Positions 22,658-36,149 of a DNA stretch of 64,000 nt are shown here, one piece after another. Location: NCBI RefSeq assembly GCF_933775445.1, contig NC_065874.1, positions 2,606,501-2,670,500 on the forward strand, in the 5' to 3' direction. The stretch comes from Argentina anserina. Its lineage: Eukaryota; Streptophyta; Magnoliopsida; Rosales; Rosaceae. Every line of letters starts with the position of its first letter. The stretch's first letter is position 1. The notes under the pieces are model-generated. The model was not told where the DNA came from, searched no databases, and was given only the letters and a program-made list of their open reading frames with translations. The position numbers and the translations under genes were made by a program.

Positions 22658-25600
22658 TCATGGAATATCTGCATCACTTGAACCGGGCCGGGAGTCCAGA
22701 TTGAATTCTTCCGCTACATCCTCCTCTATCCTCCATCTGTTAAGCAAACAGAACACAATTCAGTTTGATCTGAACGATAAAAATACAGGAGTAAAAGCTT
22801 TAACAGAGTGAGTGTATGTACCTCTCTAGGACAAACTTTCCTTCCTTGTACTTTTGGTTTTTATCATGTGCAATTACCTAATGCAATTTATCATATGGTT
22901 AAGTTCCAAGTCACAATCATTGTGATGTGTTTACGGTAGCCTTAACACTCCAGACAGCAAGCTTTTATTTTAGTACTTCAGAATAAATAAACTCTTCTGC
23001 AAGCAATAATTACTGTTTTGTCTAATATTATAGACAGAAGACAGTGTTGGGTAAGAGGTGCATTTGGATTGGATTTAGACAAATATTGCCTTTAGACAGA
23101 AAAAAAAAATGTAGTAATCCTTATCTTGTTCAACTGGTTAGATCCTCAAGTCCTTTATAGTAGTTTATAGAAGAGTACAAGACACCATTTTTGTTTGGGG
23201 CAATTATAGAAACACTTCCATTGATGGCTTTGAACACTTTCATTTATAGTTTTTTAAGTTCTATTGGACCACATATGATCATTGCTCTTTTATTTAAATA
23301 ACATGATATATCTTCCTTTATTCTTTTTGATTCCAGGGAAGGTGGCTATTCCTAAAGGTTGTTAGGAAAAATACAGATTTCCAGTATTAAGGCAGGTATT
23401 CATCTATACTATTATAACCAAAACAGGTTTTGTCAACCAAAACGCATTTGAAAACACATGAACACCCTTGCACCATGTGTTATTTTAAAATGAGATTATA
23501 TAATTCAGGGACAATACGGTAAAAGCCAAAATCAGAATAGATTTTTTTTTCCCTCTGTAGATAACTTCCCCTCCATATAACTGCCCACTATCTCCAATAT
23601 TTGCAATAACATCCTTACAATGAAATCTATTTATATTGTAATTATAATTAACACCACACCCATCGGGTGTGTTTTATTCTAGTTACAATCCTCAGAGAAT
23701 CATGTGACCACACAAAAAATATGATACCAAGAATTCTGTTTGGTTTTGTTAAGCTTTTCTGCTTCTACCCTTGTATAACCTAAACTTTCTGGGATGCTGT
23801 AAATAATGAAAATATGTCTATTTGTGTATGTCGGCTTGTATGTTTTTTGTATATTAGGAATGATTTTTATCCTGCTGTACCCTCAAATAGCAATAACTAA
23901 ACCAGGAAAATTGAGGCAGAGAGAAGAAAGCATACATATCTCCAGCCAAGAATCTGTCCACAGCAGACACAAAATATATCTTCTACAGTATGCAAACCAG
24001 AAAGCATTAGCCTCTCTTCTTCAGGACCAAGCGTTATATTCACCCTGGATCAAAATTCTAACACGTCAGTAATGAGATGAATAGGCAACCAGGAACTCAT
24101 GGTCCATGGAGCATGAAGATCGTCAAGTTCTGTGAAGAAAAACTGCAATTGCCTTAAACTTCCATAGTGTTGAGATCAACAGAACTCAGACGTTAATAAC
24201 AACACAACTTTCACCTAAATGAAAAAAATCCCATTTTGAAAGGGTGACAGAATATCTGTTTTAAGAAAAAGTATTTTTACTGTTAGTCAATAAACTAGTA
24301 ATCTTCTCTCTTATTTTCATTGAATAAATTCCTCTTCCACCCAGTAAAAAGAAATACTATTAAACCTATTAAACATGACTATTTCAGAATTGATTTACAG
24401 TGTGGTGAAACCATGAAAGATGCAAAGACAGAACTTAATAAGTCTGCAAATGTATTGATTACAGCCAAAAACGAAACCCATATACTAACTGTTGTATGTA
24501 AACCAAAATGACATTAGAATTTAGAAGACTCATTAATAGCAAGGGACTTACACATTGCTGAACAGATATGCCCTCCCTTGACGGCAGTTGAAAGACTACA
24601 CACATTGCAACCAGTTAAAGACTTAAAGTTAAATCATTACACTCAATTGCTTTAGATATACTTTCTCGGTGCATAAATGAAGTAACAGAGATGAAAGAGT
24701 AAAACATTTGAGGGCGGATATAGACATCACTTGCAAGTCAAAACTGAAAGTTAACAGAATGATAAGAGGATTACACTATATAAAAACTTAGATGATTTGA
24801 AAGTCTTGAACATTTTTATAAATATTCTTGTACTTCTTATGGACACGTATTCACTGACTTGAGTACTAATTTACTCTTCACATCAACAAAATCTCCCTCC
24901 GAACTCACTGGGCGAAGTTGCATCATATCCTATTCTCAAACATATGTGTAGGCAGCTTTGAAGATTGTGGAATTCTATATGTACGAAATAGCAGAGTAAG
25001 GTTTCCCCTTCCAACTCGAACTGTATCCATAGCATCAAGCCATCAACAGGTTTAGTCCTCTCAACAGACCAACCTATTCCTAAGTTGTCGTGCATATAAT
25101 ACAAGACCCATCCAATGTGTCCTATGATTGCACATCCAATGTAGTCCCTCTACATAATTTCCATAGCCTACTACCATCTTCAGCAAGAGTTATCCTTATT
25201 CTCTAACACCAACAATACTATCAACCCAATAACGCCTCCATCCAAAATCCCAACCCAGGCAGAACAATGCCCTACAAAACATATCCATGCATGAACCAGA
25301 AGAAAACCCTTCACAGTATTCCTCACCATCTCAACAAGCAAAAGGGTTTCACTTTCACCCTGAAAATGCTTAACTTATGGTCAATTTCTCCATTCAATAC
25401 TCAATTTCTCAACAACCACTTAACCTAAACAGTAAAACACCCCAATTTCTGAACAAAAATTTCACAAACCCAAGAGAAAAAACAACTCAAGTTTCAATCT
25501 TTCCTACACTCAATCCACCAACTATGATATATGTGCAAACCAAGCTCATACAATTCAAGCTTCTGTAAGTAAAACTCAATAAAGATTGAAACTTTATAAA

Positions 25601-25708
25601 GAAAGAGAGTACCCGAGAGAGGACATCGTCGGCGAGAGCAAGTGGGCTATCACAGAATCGGCATCTGTAAGTTCTGCCTTCCAATTCAACCAGGTAAATC
25701 CTCCCCAT
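22658..25708 (-). CDS. Yippee-like zinc-binding protein (127 aa), five exons
   Basis: Exons in coding order: 25708-25613, 24595-24552, 24044-23936, 22877-22822, 22736-22658. All are GT-AG with matching phases. The product starts MGRIYLVELEGRTYRCRFC and carries the paired CxxC motifs of the Yippee fold (CRFC near residue 16; CVCC in DIFCVCCGQILGWRY), the SFNCRQGRAYLF segment, the QKYKEGKFVLER signature, and the plant tail EEDVAEEFNLD ending SSDADIP. Length agrees with the family (about 105-130). Yippee proteins are conserved eukaryotic zinc-binding proteins; the plant function is poorly known, and a substrate-adaptor role by analogy with the cereblon/MIS18 fold is inference. A Helitron sits in intron 3. 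The gene lies between two ERF genes that I recall as adjacent in Arabidopsis, so it may be an insertion into that block. Confidence 0.88.
23403..23682 (+). mobile_element. Non-autonomous Helitron (280 bp) in a Yippee intron
   Basis: It begins TCTATACTATTATAA after an A at 23402 and ends CTAG at 23679-23682 before a T. A perfect 7-bp hairpin (CACACCC at 23655-23661, loop ATC, GGGTGTG at 23665-23671) lies 7 bases before the CTAG. The TC start, 3' hairpin, CTRR end, A/T insertion site and lack of TIRs and target duplication are the Helitron hallmarks. Confidence 0.8.
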
Positions 25709-28700
25709 TTAAACTTAAAGCCTTTAACCCAATACTCCCAATACTCTTGCTCTTCTCCCTAAACCAAATGAACTGTCATACCCTAAATAGGTGAACTCTC
25801 TCTGTCTTTGCTTCTTCAGCAAATCCCAGTCTTGCAATACTAGAGAGATCAGCTTTTACGAGTTACCGCCACCGGCAAATCCCGGTTTCAAACCACGTGG
25901 TGCTGCTGTGATCTAGTCGATTCTCATGCAATCATACGACGCGTCGTTTACATTTTTCGTGGCGATTATCCTAGTTCGAAGAGTATGAAGAAAGTTTTGC
26001 ATAACACACTAGCGAGCATGTACAAATGGTGGTGCGTTACTACATTTGATTCGTATGATATGTTGTTGATGAAACGATGTGCCAATACATTATGGTGTCA
26101 TGAGATTCAAAAACCACTAGATATGGATGACCTAACTAGTACTTTCTAGTACTTCTTTACGTATTGGATTATGGATGACCAGCTTTCATGGGCGCCTTTA
26201 ATTTTCTCGCCGTCTTCCTAGTAGTAGTAGTGGTAGTAGTAGTCATTTCTTATACGTATGCTGGTTGATTGACCAAGTTGGATTAAGTTAGTGATAGAAC
26301 CTAAATGATGATTAAGGAGGTTAAGATGGTACGTCCGTTAGGTCCGTACGTATAGCAAGGTACGTAATATATACCATGAGCAACAACGTAGATACACACA
26401 GTCGTTCTAATGCGCTGAGATCGTGTTTGATGCTATCTAGCTAACGCACCAACCTAGCACAGTAACACTATTTTGCCCAATTAGTGATTGTATCTTCTAG
26501 CATTTCTAGCTAGTTCGTTCGGGCCAAATCATGTCTTCACCGGACGTGATATCTCGATCATATGAATTGGTCGTCTGATCCAGCAGATCGCATCATCTAA
26601 TTAGGATAATAGCATAATATATTCTCGTTTTTAGTATTATCCGGAATAAGAGATAGCAATTTGGATACTGCAAAGAATATAGAGATTTGATTCTCTATAT
26701 ACAAACCTAATGGAATGTTCTCCAGTACACGTACCAAACTAATGTTTATCACAAATTGTTGTGAGATTTCCAAGTCGCAGGCGGTGAGCTATAAGACACT
26801 GACGGCAAGTTATTATACTCATTTCATTTAGGTGTAACTTGGTCGTCGAACGATGTAAACTTCCACGAGCGAGCTTGGTTCACATCATTCCACGAGTTTA
26901 CATGAGTTTCATCTCTTGATTTTTACCCAACTAGATGTACAAAGTCAGATATTTTTTTTATCAAACTTAGTTTATTTATGGAGTGAATTCTACCATTTAT
27001 TTCACAATAGCACGTATGTAATTTTCTTTATCATGTTTAACCAAACATGCTAGGATGGTTCATCAAAATTTACAAGCAGTAATATAATGGCTGCTTCACT
27101 CCTCTCCGGTAAATAACTAAATAAGTGGCATGTTTTTTTTTTTTTTATGGATATAAGTAGCATGGTTAGCAAGCAAAGTTCATAAATCATTTTCTACTTG
27201 GACCACTACTTATCCATAGAAGAACAGTAGGGCAATATGTTTCATAAAAGTAGTGAACCCTAAAAATTGAAGGCCTAGAAAGCATAGTGGTGAAGAATGA
27301 AGACAATGACTTCTTGTTACAAGCCTTCACAACACAAGAAGGCATCCAGGCAATCGACGCATCCAATTAGCGGCATATTTCCCCAAAAGAGATAGAAGAC
27401 AGTAACCCACCACAGGGTAACCCTCCAAATTTAGGGTCCCAAGTAGGCACCGCACATAACACCCGGGGGTACGTGTCGTATCGATTCTAGCTAACTCGTG
27501 CAACGCGAAGAGGACTCGCATGTGCAGTGACTAGTCACCTCTCCTTCCCACGTGTGACGCCCCTCCTTTTCACCGTTAGCGTCGGCAATCACAATCTCCT
27601 CAAAAACGACGTCGTAACCCACCTTATCCTCAAGAAAAAAACCATCTAGAAATTCAGAGGCTGTTAAAATTACGCCGAAATTAGAGAGGTGTCACCTCAG
27701 GAGGCACCAAAGTCCACTATACACATAAAGAAGCCAGCAGCCGCCCACACTCATCTTTTATTTATTTTTATTTATTTATTTTAATCATTACAAAAATCAA
27801 TATGACGGTTCTGCTTTCTATTTCTTTAATTATTATTCCAAATATTTAAAATTGTTTTGTCCTTCACATCAAGTGGACCCATAGTACATACCCGTCCGTG
27901 GGTCCCACGCACCCAACAAGCATTTAAACAAGAACACAGCCGACCCGCCGGCGTTACTGTCTGTCTCTTCCCGACACGTCACCCTTTCTCACGGCTTCAT
28001 TATTATTTTTAAAATTTGTATTAATAAATAATAATTACGATGATATTGAAAGTATCATTGGCATGCATGCACCTTAACTTTGTGTTGAACACTCGAAGAA
28101 AAATTCATGCACATTCCTCTAATGTCCATGCATGCCACACCCTTATCCTACATTCCTACTCCCCCACCCTAAACTTGCTTTACTCTATTATATATATATA
28201 TATATATATATTAATAGAGGTTTGCGCAGCTACCCTAAAATTTTAATAAATAAAACTGTTGAATACAATGAAATACGTAAAGTCTGAATCTCTGATTACA
28301 AATATTTGAAATAATATCAGAGATTCTTATAAATAAGTACTCAACGAGGTACCAATTAGCAAATAGTGCATTGATAGCTTTTAATGTATGGGTGACATAC
28401 TGGAAAGACAACTCGACTGTTGCGGAGCATAGTTACTAATTAAAAAAATTTCCCACTATGTTGCCGTCGGAAAATAAATCCGATTACACTTAGTTTCACC
28501 ATGCCACTAGGCGGCAATGATCATTTAATAAAGTAAGAAATTCGGTGCCTATCTAGACCAGACAAGTCACAATAATTGCAAACACAGGCACGAAACCCTA
28601 CTAATATATTATTTATATATCATCATCAAAATGTATTTTTCTTTCCGATTTATCATCACCGATCATATATATAACTGATAAATTCTTAAAGTTTTCTCTT

Positions 28701-30000
28701 TTTATATACACAAGAAACCAACATATCTAATGGTTTATAAATTAATAAATATATTCATGATCATATCAGGTATGAGTCTTAAAAGTCAGTTGAATTGAGG
28801 CCGTAAAATCTAATGTTGATATTTTACTGTCTCAAGTGCAGTACTTTTGTCTGTGATAGCTCAAATCAAAAATAAGAGTAATCATCTAGCGAGTGTATGA
28901 ACTTATAAAGGAAAACCTAAACATTTGTCTTCAATAAACTATGTGATTAATTCTTTAAATAATTATGTGAAAAATATAACTGAATACTATACGCATAAAC
29001 TCATTTGAGGATCCAACTAATAAAATTTGACTCAGGTTTGAATATATCATTTCTGAGCTTGAATATTACGTTGTATGTTCTTATGTTAGAGACAATCAAA
29101 ATTTGTTCTGGAAATTTAAAAAGAAAACGAAATAGAAAGACAGAAAAATATATTGTAGCTAGTGGACCCATCAGAAGCGGCAGCCGCGTTTCTCCTATCG
29201 CCCGCCTCCAGGTGGGACTCGCCATTGTCTGGTTCCCACCTTTTTCGCGTTGCTAAGCAAGGACAGGTTGTTATGTATTTTCCGATTTTTAAATTCGCCA
29301 AAGAAAATAAGTGATAATTGGACGGCCGTATATCACGTGCAAATCCCCGCTCGAATCTCGACGAGCTACCCAGTCAACAGCGGCAATTAATACTTTCGGT
29401 CTTTAAACGTTAAACCTACAGAAACGCTCTTTCTCGCCCTACGCGCCATTTTGTCCTTACGCGCCTAATTACCTGCCCTTTCTCACTTTCTACCCAAATA
29501 AACTCGAGACTGTTTTGACTCGCCGCCGACGAGTTGGTCCCTGTCCGTACCAAAATAGATCCCACGTGTGCCAATTTTACACTCACCGGAATCTTCAGAT
29601 TCCGGATAGGACTATGTCGAGATAGTAACAATTCTGCATAATATGGAAAAAAGCTTGGGAATTGAATGCTGAAATATAAGAATATTGGTCTAAATTACGT
29701 TAACGGAAAAAGTTATTTGCGAAATGAGAAAGATTACAACTGAAACGAAAGATCGGTAACGAAAAATAGGTCTTTAATTTAGAACAGCAAAGACTTGGGA
29801 CTTATATCTGCTGCAAAAAAAAAAAAAGGATTCATCTACGTATTCACATGGAGCTCTTGTTTCTTAATATGGGCGCTCTCAACGTATTTTTGTTTTTCTA
29901 TTTTCGAAATTGGAAAATAAAAAACCAGAAATAAAAAAAAACGTTTCCTAATATCATCTTCCTTGGGCGATCGCCACTGCTTTTTATCGTAAAACCAAAA
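25709..30000. other. Long intergenic region, no gene seen
   Basis: 4.3 kb between the divergent side of the Yippee gene and the 3' end of the second ERF. It contains a GTA-rich microsatellite near 26220-26245, T- and A-homopolymers, an (AT)n tract at about 28188-28212, and a GC-richer patch at 27530-27990 with several CACGT cores. No open frame is recognisable. Confidence 0.5.
28188..28212. repeat. (AT)n microsatellite
   Basis: Uninterrupted TA dinucleotides in a gene-free stretch. Confidence 0.8.
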
Positions 30001-30780
30001 TCAGGTGAGTTCTGCCGGAGGCGGCAGGTTAAGGTCGAGGTCGAATCCTCCTCCGCGAGGCAGATCGTTCTGGTTGAGATCAACCACCGTGGACGAGTCC
30101 GAGTCACTCTGCGACCCGCCGGTGAAGCCACCGCGGGAGAGAAAATCTCGGTGGATAGGATTCCGGTCAAATCTCAGCTGTTGCTGATACTGATGATGAT
30201 TATTCACCATCCCTGCCCGGAAAACCGAGTCGAAGTAGAGCACATGATTCGCCGCCGCAGTCGGAACGCCGATGATGGCGCCGACTGCCGGAATCTGGCG
30301 GTGGTGCTGGAAGGGGAACCTCATCGGAGCGCCGAACCCGGTAACGCCGCTAGTGACGCCGCCGTGAGCGAGGTTCAGATCCAACGGGGAGGACTCACCC
30401 ATCAGAGCCGGCTCCCGGCTGGACGATTCCACCGTGCTGCTCTGGCTAGGGCTGTGGCTGTTGCTCCTCCCTCCGCCGCCGTTGTTAACGTTATTATTAT
30501 TCTTCTTAAAGAGGCTGAGATTCACATTCTCCGACGGAAGCGGGAAGTTGGTCTTGGCCTTGGCACCGCGGAACTCCCGGGCGGCGGTGTCGTAGGCTCT
30601 CGCCGCCTCCTCTGCCGTGTCGAAAGTCCCGAGCCAGACCCGGCTCTTCTTCCCCGGGTCCCGGATCTCGGCGGCGTACCTCCCCCACGGCCTCTTCCTC
30701 ACCCCCCTGAAATGCACCTCCTTAATGCTCCCGGGGTTCTTCACCGCCACGGTGGCGGCTTTCTCAGTCCTCGGCGCCAT
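30001..30780 (-). CDS. ERF transcriptional repressor, group VIII, ERF11/ERF4-like (259 aa)
   Basis: Intronless, ATG at 30780, stop at 30001-30003. The AP2/ERF domain spans about residues 21-82 ([47 protein letters not shown]). The rest is low complexity (Asn, Gly and Ser runs) with SQSSTVESS, a serine-rich [12 protein letters not shown] block and several LDLN motifs, ending [10 protein letters not shown], the classic EAR motif of ERF4/8/11. Expected nuclear GCC-box repressor acting in ethylene, ABA and defence responses (family knowledge). ERF11 is favoured over ERF4 because of its position near an ERF12-like gene and NSL1, as I recall for At1g28370; the sequence alone does not decide. It is longer than Arabidopsis ERF11. 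Confidence 0.87.
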   Translation of the reverse strand: MAPRTEKAATVAVKNPGSIKEVHFRGVRKRPWGRYAAEIRDPGKKSRVWLGTFDTAEEAARAYDTAAREFRGAKAKTNFPLPSENVNLSLFKKNNNNVNNGGGGRSNSHSPSQSSTVESSSREPALMGESSPLDLNLAHGGVTSGVTGFGAPMRFPFQHHRQIPAVGAIIGVPTAAANHVLYFDSVFRAGMVNNHHQYQQQLRFDRNPIHRDFLSRGGFTGGSQSDSDSSTVVDLNQNDLPRGGGFDLDLNLPPPAELT

Positions 30781-30896
30781 GAAAACGGCAGCGTTTTGAT
30801 GAGGAAAGGAAACAGAAGACAGTTGGTATTTTGAGAGAAAGAATGAGAAAGGTGCGATGGCTTGAGCGTAATGGAGTAGTGGGGAAGGGGAGGCGT

Positions 30897-31086
30897 GGTT
30901 TTATAGAACAAAAACGAAGAGAGAGGAGAGAGAAAATAAAAATATAGGAGGGGAGGGATGGGAGGGGGCACAGTCAACGAGAAATTTGACTGAGAAGAAA
31001 ATTAGGGGCGGCTGTGTGGAGGGAGAGAGAGTGAGTGGTGGTGGTGGCAATTTAGTAATGTTAGTTCCCGAGTTACGTGGCACGTG
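30897..31086 (-). promoter_or_regulatory. ERF11-like core promoter: TATA, paired W boxes, GCC box, G-box
   Basis: On the gene strand: CTATAAAACC at about 30897-30906 (about 120 bp upstream of the ATG), inverted TTGACT W boxes at 30972-30977 and 30986-30991, a GCC box AGCCGCC at 31007-31013, and a G-box CACGTG at 31081-31086. W boxes fit WRKY control in defence; the GCC box fits ERF feedback. Confidence 0.5.
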
Positions 31087-34000
31087 CCTCCCCCCCTCAT
31101 CATTATTATCATCACTGATCTAACGGCTGCGAATCAACCCCCGTCTCCTCCTTCATTGCGTGCGGTGCTCTTTTTACCCCTCCCCCACGCGCGTGTGACC
31201 CACTCTCGCGTCTACTATCCCGCCGCGTGACTTGGATTTTTTTAAGGGGGAGCAGCCTTTGGCTTTTGTTTTGCTTTTCTTTTCCATTCGCCGCCCTTTT
31301 GAACCGCTCGCTTGGGGACAGAACGGGAATTTCATCCACCGCCAATGGATCCGGAACACGTGGTGATTGCTTTTTACGTGGGTGGAGTTTATGACAGCAG
31401 TATTGTGTTTCTCCGACAACTCCCACGTACAGCGGCCGTTTGGGGATTCGTGGGTTGCACGCTCTCTCGGGAATTACTGCCGGTATTAATCTGGAATAAA
31501 GGACACGGCACTCCTGATTTACTGTTTTTTAGCCCTCGAGTAAGGTCTGGGCAGAGATAAATTTTGAAACCCGTAATAACGTTTTTACTCTCCCTAGTTC
31601 GGTTTTGATATTATGAAATATACATAGAAAGCAATACATATAAATTGTGTCTAAAAAGAAAAAGCAATTAGAATTCTCACTGGCCTATACTTTTATGGTA
31701 ACAGATTATATATTAATATGGCCATTTTAAGTCAAATTTGATCTATACGTGAGGCGTTAAACGTCGGTGATATTCGTCTTAAATTAGTATAGATGAAACA
31801 GCTATGCTATGTGTACTATCGAGCTTCTTGAGAATGCTTTGGTGAGTTTTGATGTATTTGTGTAGTATCTTGCTAAGACCAAATTTAAAAGAAGACTATT
31901 TCTAAATGACTGATGCAGCTTTTAATTGTGCCAGAAGAAATGCATCATATAGCTTTCAATTGATGCATATAGACCCCGTTATGCTTACAATCATAAACAC
32001 GATATATATGCTTTAGTGTATAAATTTATGACTCTTTTTAAAATATAATGTTGTCATGTATGCATAGATGTAACCATAGAGCCGGTGGTCGCATTTAGTT
32101 CCTCTCTGACCAAGTATAAGCCTCAGGGATCGTATTTATCACATAGATTTGGTTTTAGATTGCACATTTATTAGGAAATTAAGTTAGAGATAGTGGTTAC
32201 GTAGACTTTCCATAAATAACAGGCCTACTAGCTCAACGTACATATTGTTCAGATTTGCATTTTAGTATCATTTACTCGTTAATATTCAAAGTAATATTTA
32301 ATATGTCCAAGTGTCTAACAAAAAAAAATACAAATATACAGTATCGTTTAGTCTAATGACAACAATTTTCGTTTTTTTAGTGGGTGTCACACATTCGACT
32401 CACAACTTCACAAGTCACAACCAACTTATTGTATTTGTTTGTTTCTTTGATTCTTAGTTTGTAGTTTGCCAGTTAACTAATTCAGTTCTTGCTTCGTGTT
32501 TATAGCATATTTATATATATTGTACCCACTTTTTTAATTTTCAAACATGACGATAGTGATCATATTGTTGGCTTTATAATTAAGGTGAAATTTAAGCACA
32601 AATTTGATGCGGACCTAACGAGCAAATGCTTTTAACTTATAAACCTAATTGGCTAACTACATACTATCACATTAAGAGAAAAAAAATGAAGGCAGATATT
32701 GTTCATCTTACTAATACTTGCATCACATGTACGTGTTACATGATAAATATCTTAAGACTTGATAGTACTTTGGAGTTTTTTTTTTTCAAAACAAGTACTT
32801 TGGAGTTGTTAATAGCTTGATTCGAACTAAAATTACAGTCAGTGGTTGGAGACTAGGTTTCCAGTTTTTGCCAAACCAAATATTATAAACAATTGTTAAT
32901 CATTATATATAGTTGTCACTAATGGTATGCTTTCCGCTTATCATATCATTTGGAGCGTTATTGGTTGCCATAGTATGTACGTAGTCTAACTTGAAAAATC
33001 ATTGTTTAGTGAAATATGAGATACAGCCCACCTTATCCTCCATATCTAGAGAGAACTCAATCACAAAGGGACATAAATTATTTGCCTTAGATGTTTTCTA
33101 GAACACCAACCGGATCTGCACCAACCACTATTGAATTATGAACATAATATGTACAGCTCCTCATTGCCGACTTATAATTTTAGATCTTCTGCCACAGATA
33201 TTCAATCCTCCAAGATCAACAATAATCGGTTAAATCCTATAGTACTCTTGGCATCTTATAAGATTAACAAATTATTTAATAGTGTGGATGTACATATTTG
33301 AAAATAACGGACGACTATATATCTTTTACGCATATTCATTTGCATCGAACACTCGCAACATAAATCAAGATTTGACCAAATGATACTCCTACTATCCAAA
33401 GCAAAAACTGAACATAAATCACCTCTACGTTACTAATTAATCAACATAGGAGCAGACTAGCTCCAACGTGAAGCCAAACCCTAATTAATCAGAAGCAATG
33501 CTTTATGCATTATCACATATATAAACATATGAACGAAACCCTACATATATGTTTAAGTCAAGCTAGCGCGTATAAGTTGGTATTGTTTATTAATATGAAG
33601 CTGCAGCGATATCAGCAACAAGATACGATCGCCCAGCCCCATATCATATATGACACGTCCCATGAGATTAATCAAGAATAAAAAGGCGAGGGATAGATAA
33701 GCTTTGTAATGTTGCGGAGACTATTATACTTAATAATAATCTACTCCAATCTATAATGGATTTATATGATGCATGAATCACGGAAAACATATGGTTCAAT
33801 ACGTGTCTCGGGTCGACAGGTATACTAAGTTTGATTGCTACTGATTGTACCACCGGTGATGATAAGTCAGTGTGTAGCCACCATAGCAGCACAAAACTGG
33901 GGGCGCTTGATTATTATTATTATTATGAATAGCGCGTTGTTTATTTTGGTGGAGGAGATGGGATTGGGGCTAGGGCAAAGAAGCAAGCAGCACCAGCAGT

Positions 34001-34866
34001 CCAAGTCAAGCCCTGCGCCCATCAATATTTTTCTTAGTGCACTATGACATGTAGTGCTTGCTAATTGATAGAGCAAAGGCTAGGGCAGCTATTTGTTTTT
34101 TGTTTTTTATGAAATGTAACATATACAATAATTAAGTATTTAAGTATGTTTGATTTGAACGTGTTGTTATATGTTCCTGCTCTTTTCTAATCAAATGTTT
34201 ATGTCGTGCCGATTTAAATAATCAAGAATTTAAGTATACCTCCCGGATCGGTGATTAAGTTTATATCGTACCGATTTCATCATCGGAAACATACTGTTTT
34301 TCAGGTGTGGTTAATTCGATATAGCAGAGGAAAGAAAACCTACTAAGAATGCACAATGAAAGCGAAGAATGAAACGATATATAGCAAAACTCTGTTAGAT
34401 CTTATTGGAAGGTAAAAAATGACTCAATATATAAAAAATAAAAACTTTATATATATATATATATATTTTAGAATGAACAAATATAATATAAAAAATTACT
34501 TAGTGGTATTAGACCACATTTAAATGAACTAAAAACTCAATTTTCTTATTTTTTATACAAATTATTACATAAATTCCAACTCAAATAATAAATAAAACAA
34601 AACTGATTTATTAATTAATGCAAAAATATCCAAAATACTCTTATTTTTGTGAAAATTACCAAATGCCACTCCTAAATCTAACAAATTTTTCTCCTTTGTT
34701 TTTTTATTTTTTTTCCGATAAATTTAAGTTTACCGGTCAAACCACAGACAATTTAGAGGTGAGCCAATATATAAAGTTGTTGCTTATGTCATGTGCTCTT
34801 ATTTAAGTACCATATTATATATGTTTTGAGAAATTTTGAAATTTCTAATTTTGCTAACCAAAAACC
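31087..34866. other. Intergenic, no gene seen
   Basis: The first 450 bp are GC-rich distal promoter of the ERF gene. The rest is AT-rich DNA with short homopolymers and an (AT)n tract near 34448-34466. All open frames are below about 105 codons and unrecognised. Confidence 0.5.
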
Positions 34867-35130
34867 ACAATAGCAGTTAGTTTCTCAGTCGACAGTAACA
34901 GCTAGATTCATAGTCGACAATAGCATGTAAATTCATAGTCGACAGTAGCAGTTACATTCCAAGTCGACAGTAGCAGTTATATTCATAGTTGACAGTAGCA
35001 AATATCTTATAAGTTAACAGTAACAGCTAGTTTTTAACTCGACAATAGCAGTTAGTCTTTAACTCGACATTAACAGTTAGTTTTTATAATCGATAGTAGC
35101 ATATAAACTCTCAATTGATTGTAGCAAACA
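34867..35130. repeat. 25-bp minisatellite, about 10 copies
   Basis: Tandem units of 25 bp with consensus near TAGTCGACAGTAGCAGTTA followed by a short T-rich end. The central units carry an intact GTCGAC; the outer units decay to GTTGAC, GTTAAC or ATCGAT. There is no coding frame through it. Confidence 0.85.
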
Positions 35131-35856
35131 CTATAGATTAAAGATAGGTAAAAAAATAAAATATTTTATGACATGTGTCAACTTGTCATTATTTGGTCTT
35201 TATTTCTAAATTTTAGTTTTTATTTATTTTATCAAATTAAGTATTAAGTTATTCGTAAATAAAATTATTATGTGAATTTTTTGAGTAATTTGTTAAATAT
35301 AGTAGGCCACGTGTAACAAAATTTCTCAAACTAAACGATGTCTACTTTCGATTTAGGAGGAGTTCATGACGATGAATTGAAGATCCGGTCAAAGTAATTA
35401 ATTTGTTTCTCCGGCCGGCCAATAATGTAAGGGTAATTATAAGGGCTAAAACCCTATGATGCAGGCAAATAATTGAGATGTGTGGAGTGTGAACTACGAC
35501 TATATATGTGTTGGTGGCTAATTTAATGAGACCATATTATTGCGTGTTGACTTGATAGATTATTTTTTTATCGAAAAAAAAATGTGTAAATTATGCTTTG
35601 GACTTGTTCTTGTTCTTGGTCAATAATCTTAGAGCTAGCTTGCTAGGGTTTTCACGATCATTGGTATTATCCACACTCGTCAAGAATTTCCTTGTTGAGG
35701 AAATTGATTATTGGAAACAAATTATGGAAATTTATTCAGGGCACTAAGTCCACTTGCAATAATCGAATCAAAACAATTTAGTTAAAACACCGTAAAAACA
35801 AGACAAAATCTTTAATCGAGTTCTGGATTAATAGAGTTCTAGCCTAGCCGAATTCC
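35131..35856. other. Intergenic, no gene seen
   Basis: AT-rich spacer. Nothing recognised. Confidence 0.4.
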
Positions 35857-36126
35857 CAGTCATCGGCGGCAAAGTAGGTGATGATGGCTATGGTGGTCGA
35901 TTAAAGCTCTAGCCTCGCAAACGACTTGGCTGTTGTTCGAGCTGACTCGCGATTTCATGTACTTGGAGAACCCGGCGGCGGCGGCGGAGTACACGGTTGA
36001 GATGATTGTTGGTGGCCTTGGTCCCATCTGAATAGGCCATACTAGAGAAGCAATGACAGCAAGATTAAATAGGAAGACAATGCGGAAGGAGATCTGGAAT
36101 TGCAATATCGGTTCTTTCGAGAGCAT
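35857..36126 (-). CDS. Hypothetical small protein with N-terminal hydrophobic segment (88 aa)
   Basis: Open frame from an ATG at 36126. Residues about 14-32 (FRIVFLFNLAVIASLVWPI) form a signal peptide or membrane anchor, followed by a Pro/Ala-rich stretch and a His-rich tail ending HHLLCRR. GC content is higher than the surroundings, which favours coding, but I recognise no family and see no splice partners. It could be a secreted peptide precursor, a gene fragment or chance. Confidence 0.3.
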
Positions 36127-36149
36127 GAATGAATATAATTATACAAACA

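Noticed and set aside
30151..30834. 227-codon plus-strand frame over the ERF11-like gene
   Set aside because: It overlaps the clear minus-strand AP2 domain gene; its Arg/Pro/Glu-rich composition is that of a shadow frame in GC-rich coding DNA.
34867..35130. CRISPR-like array
   Set aside because: The units are contiguous without unique spacers and the DNA is a plant nuclear region; it is a minisatellite.
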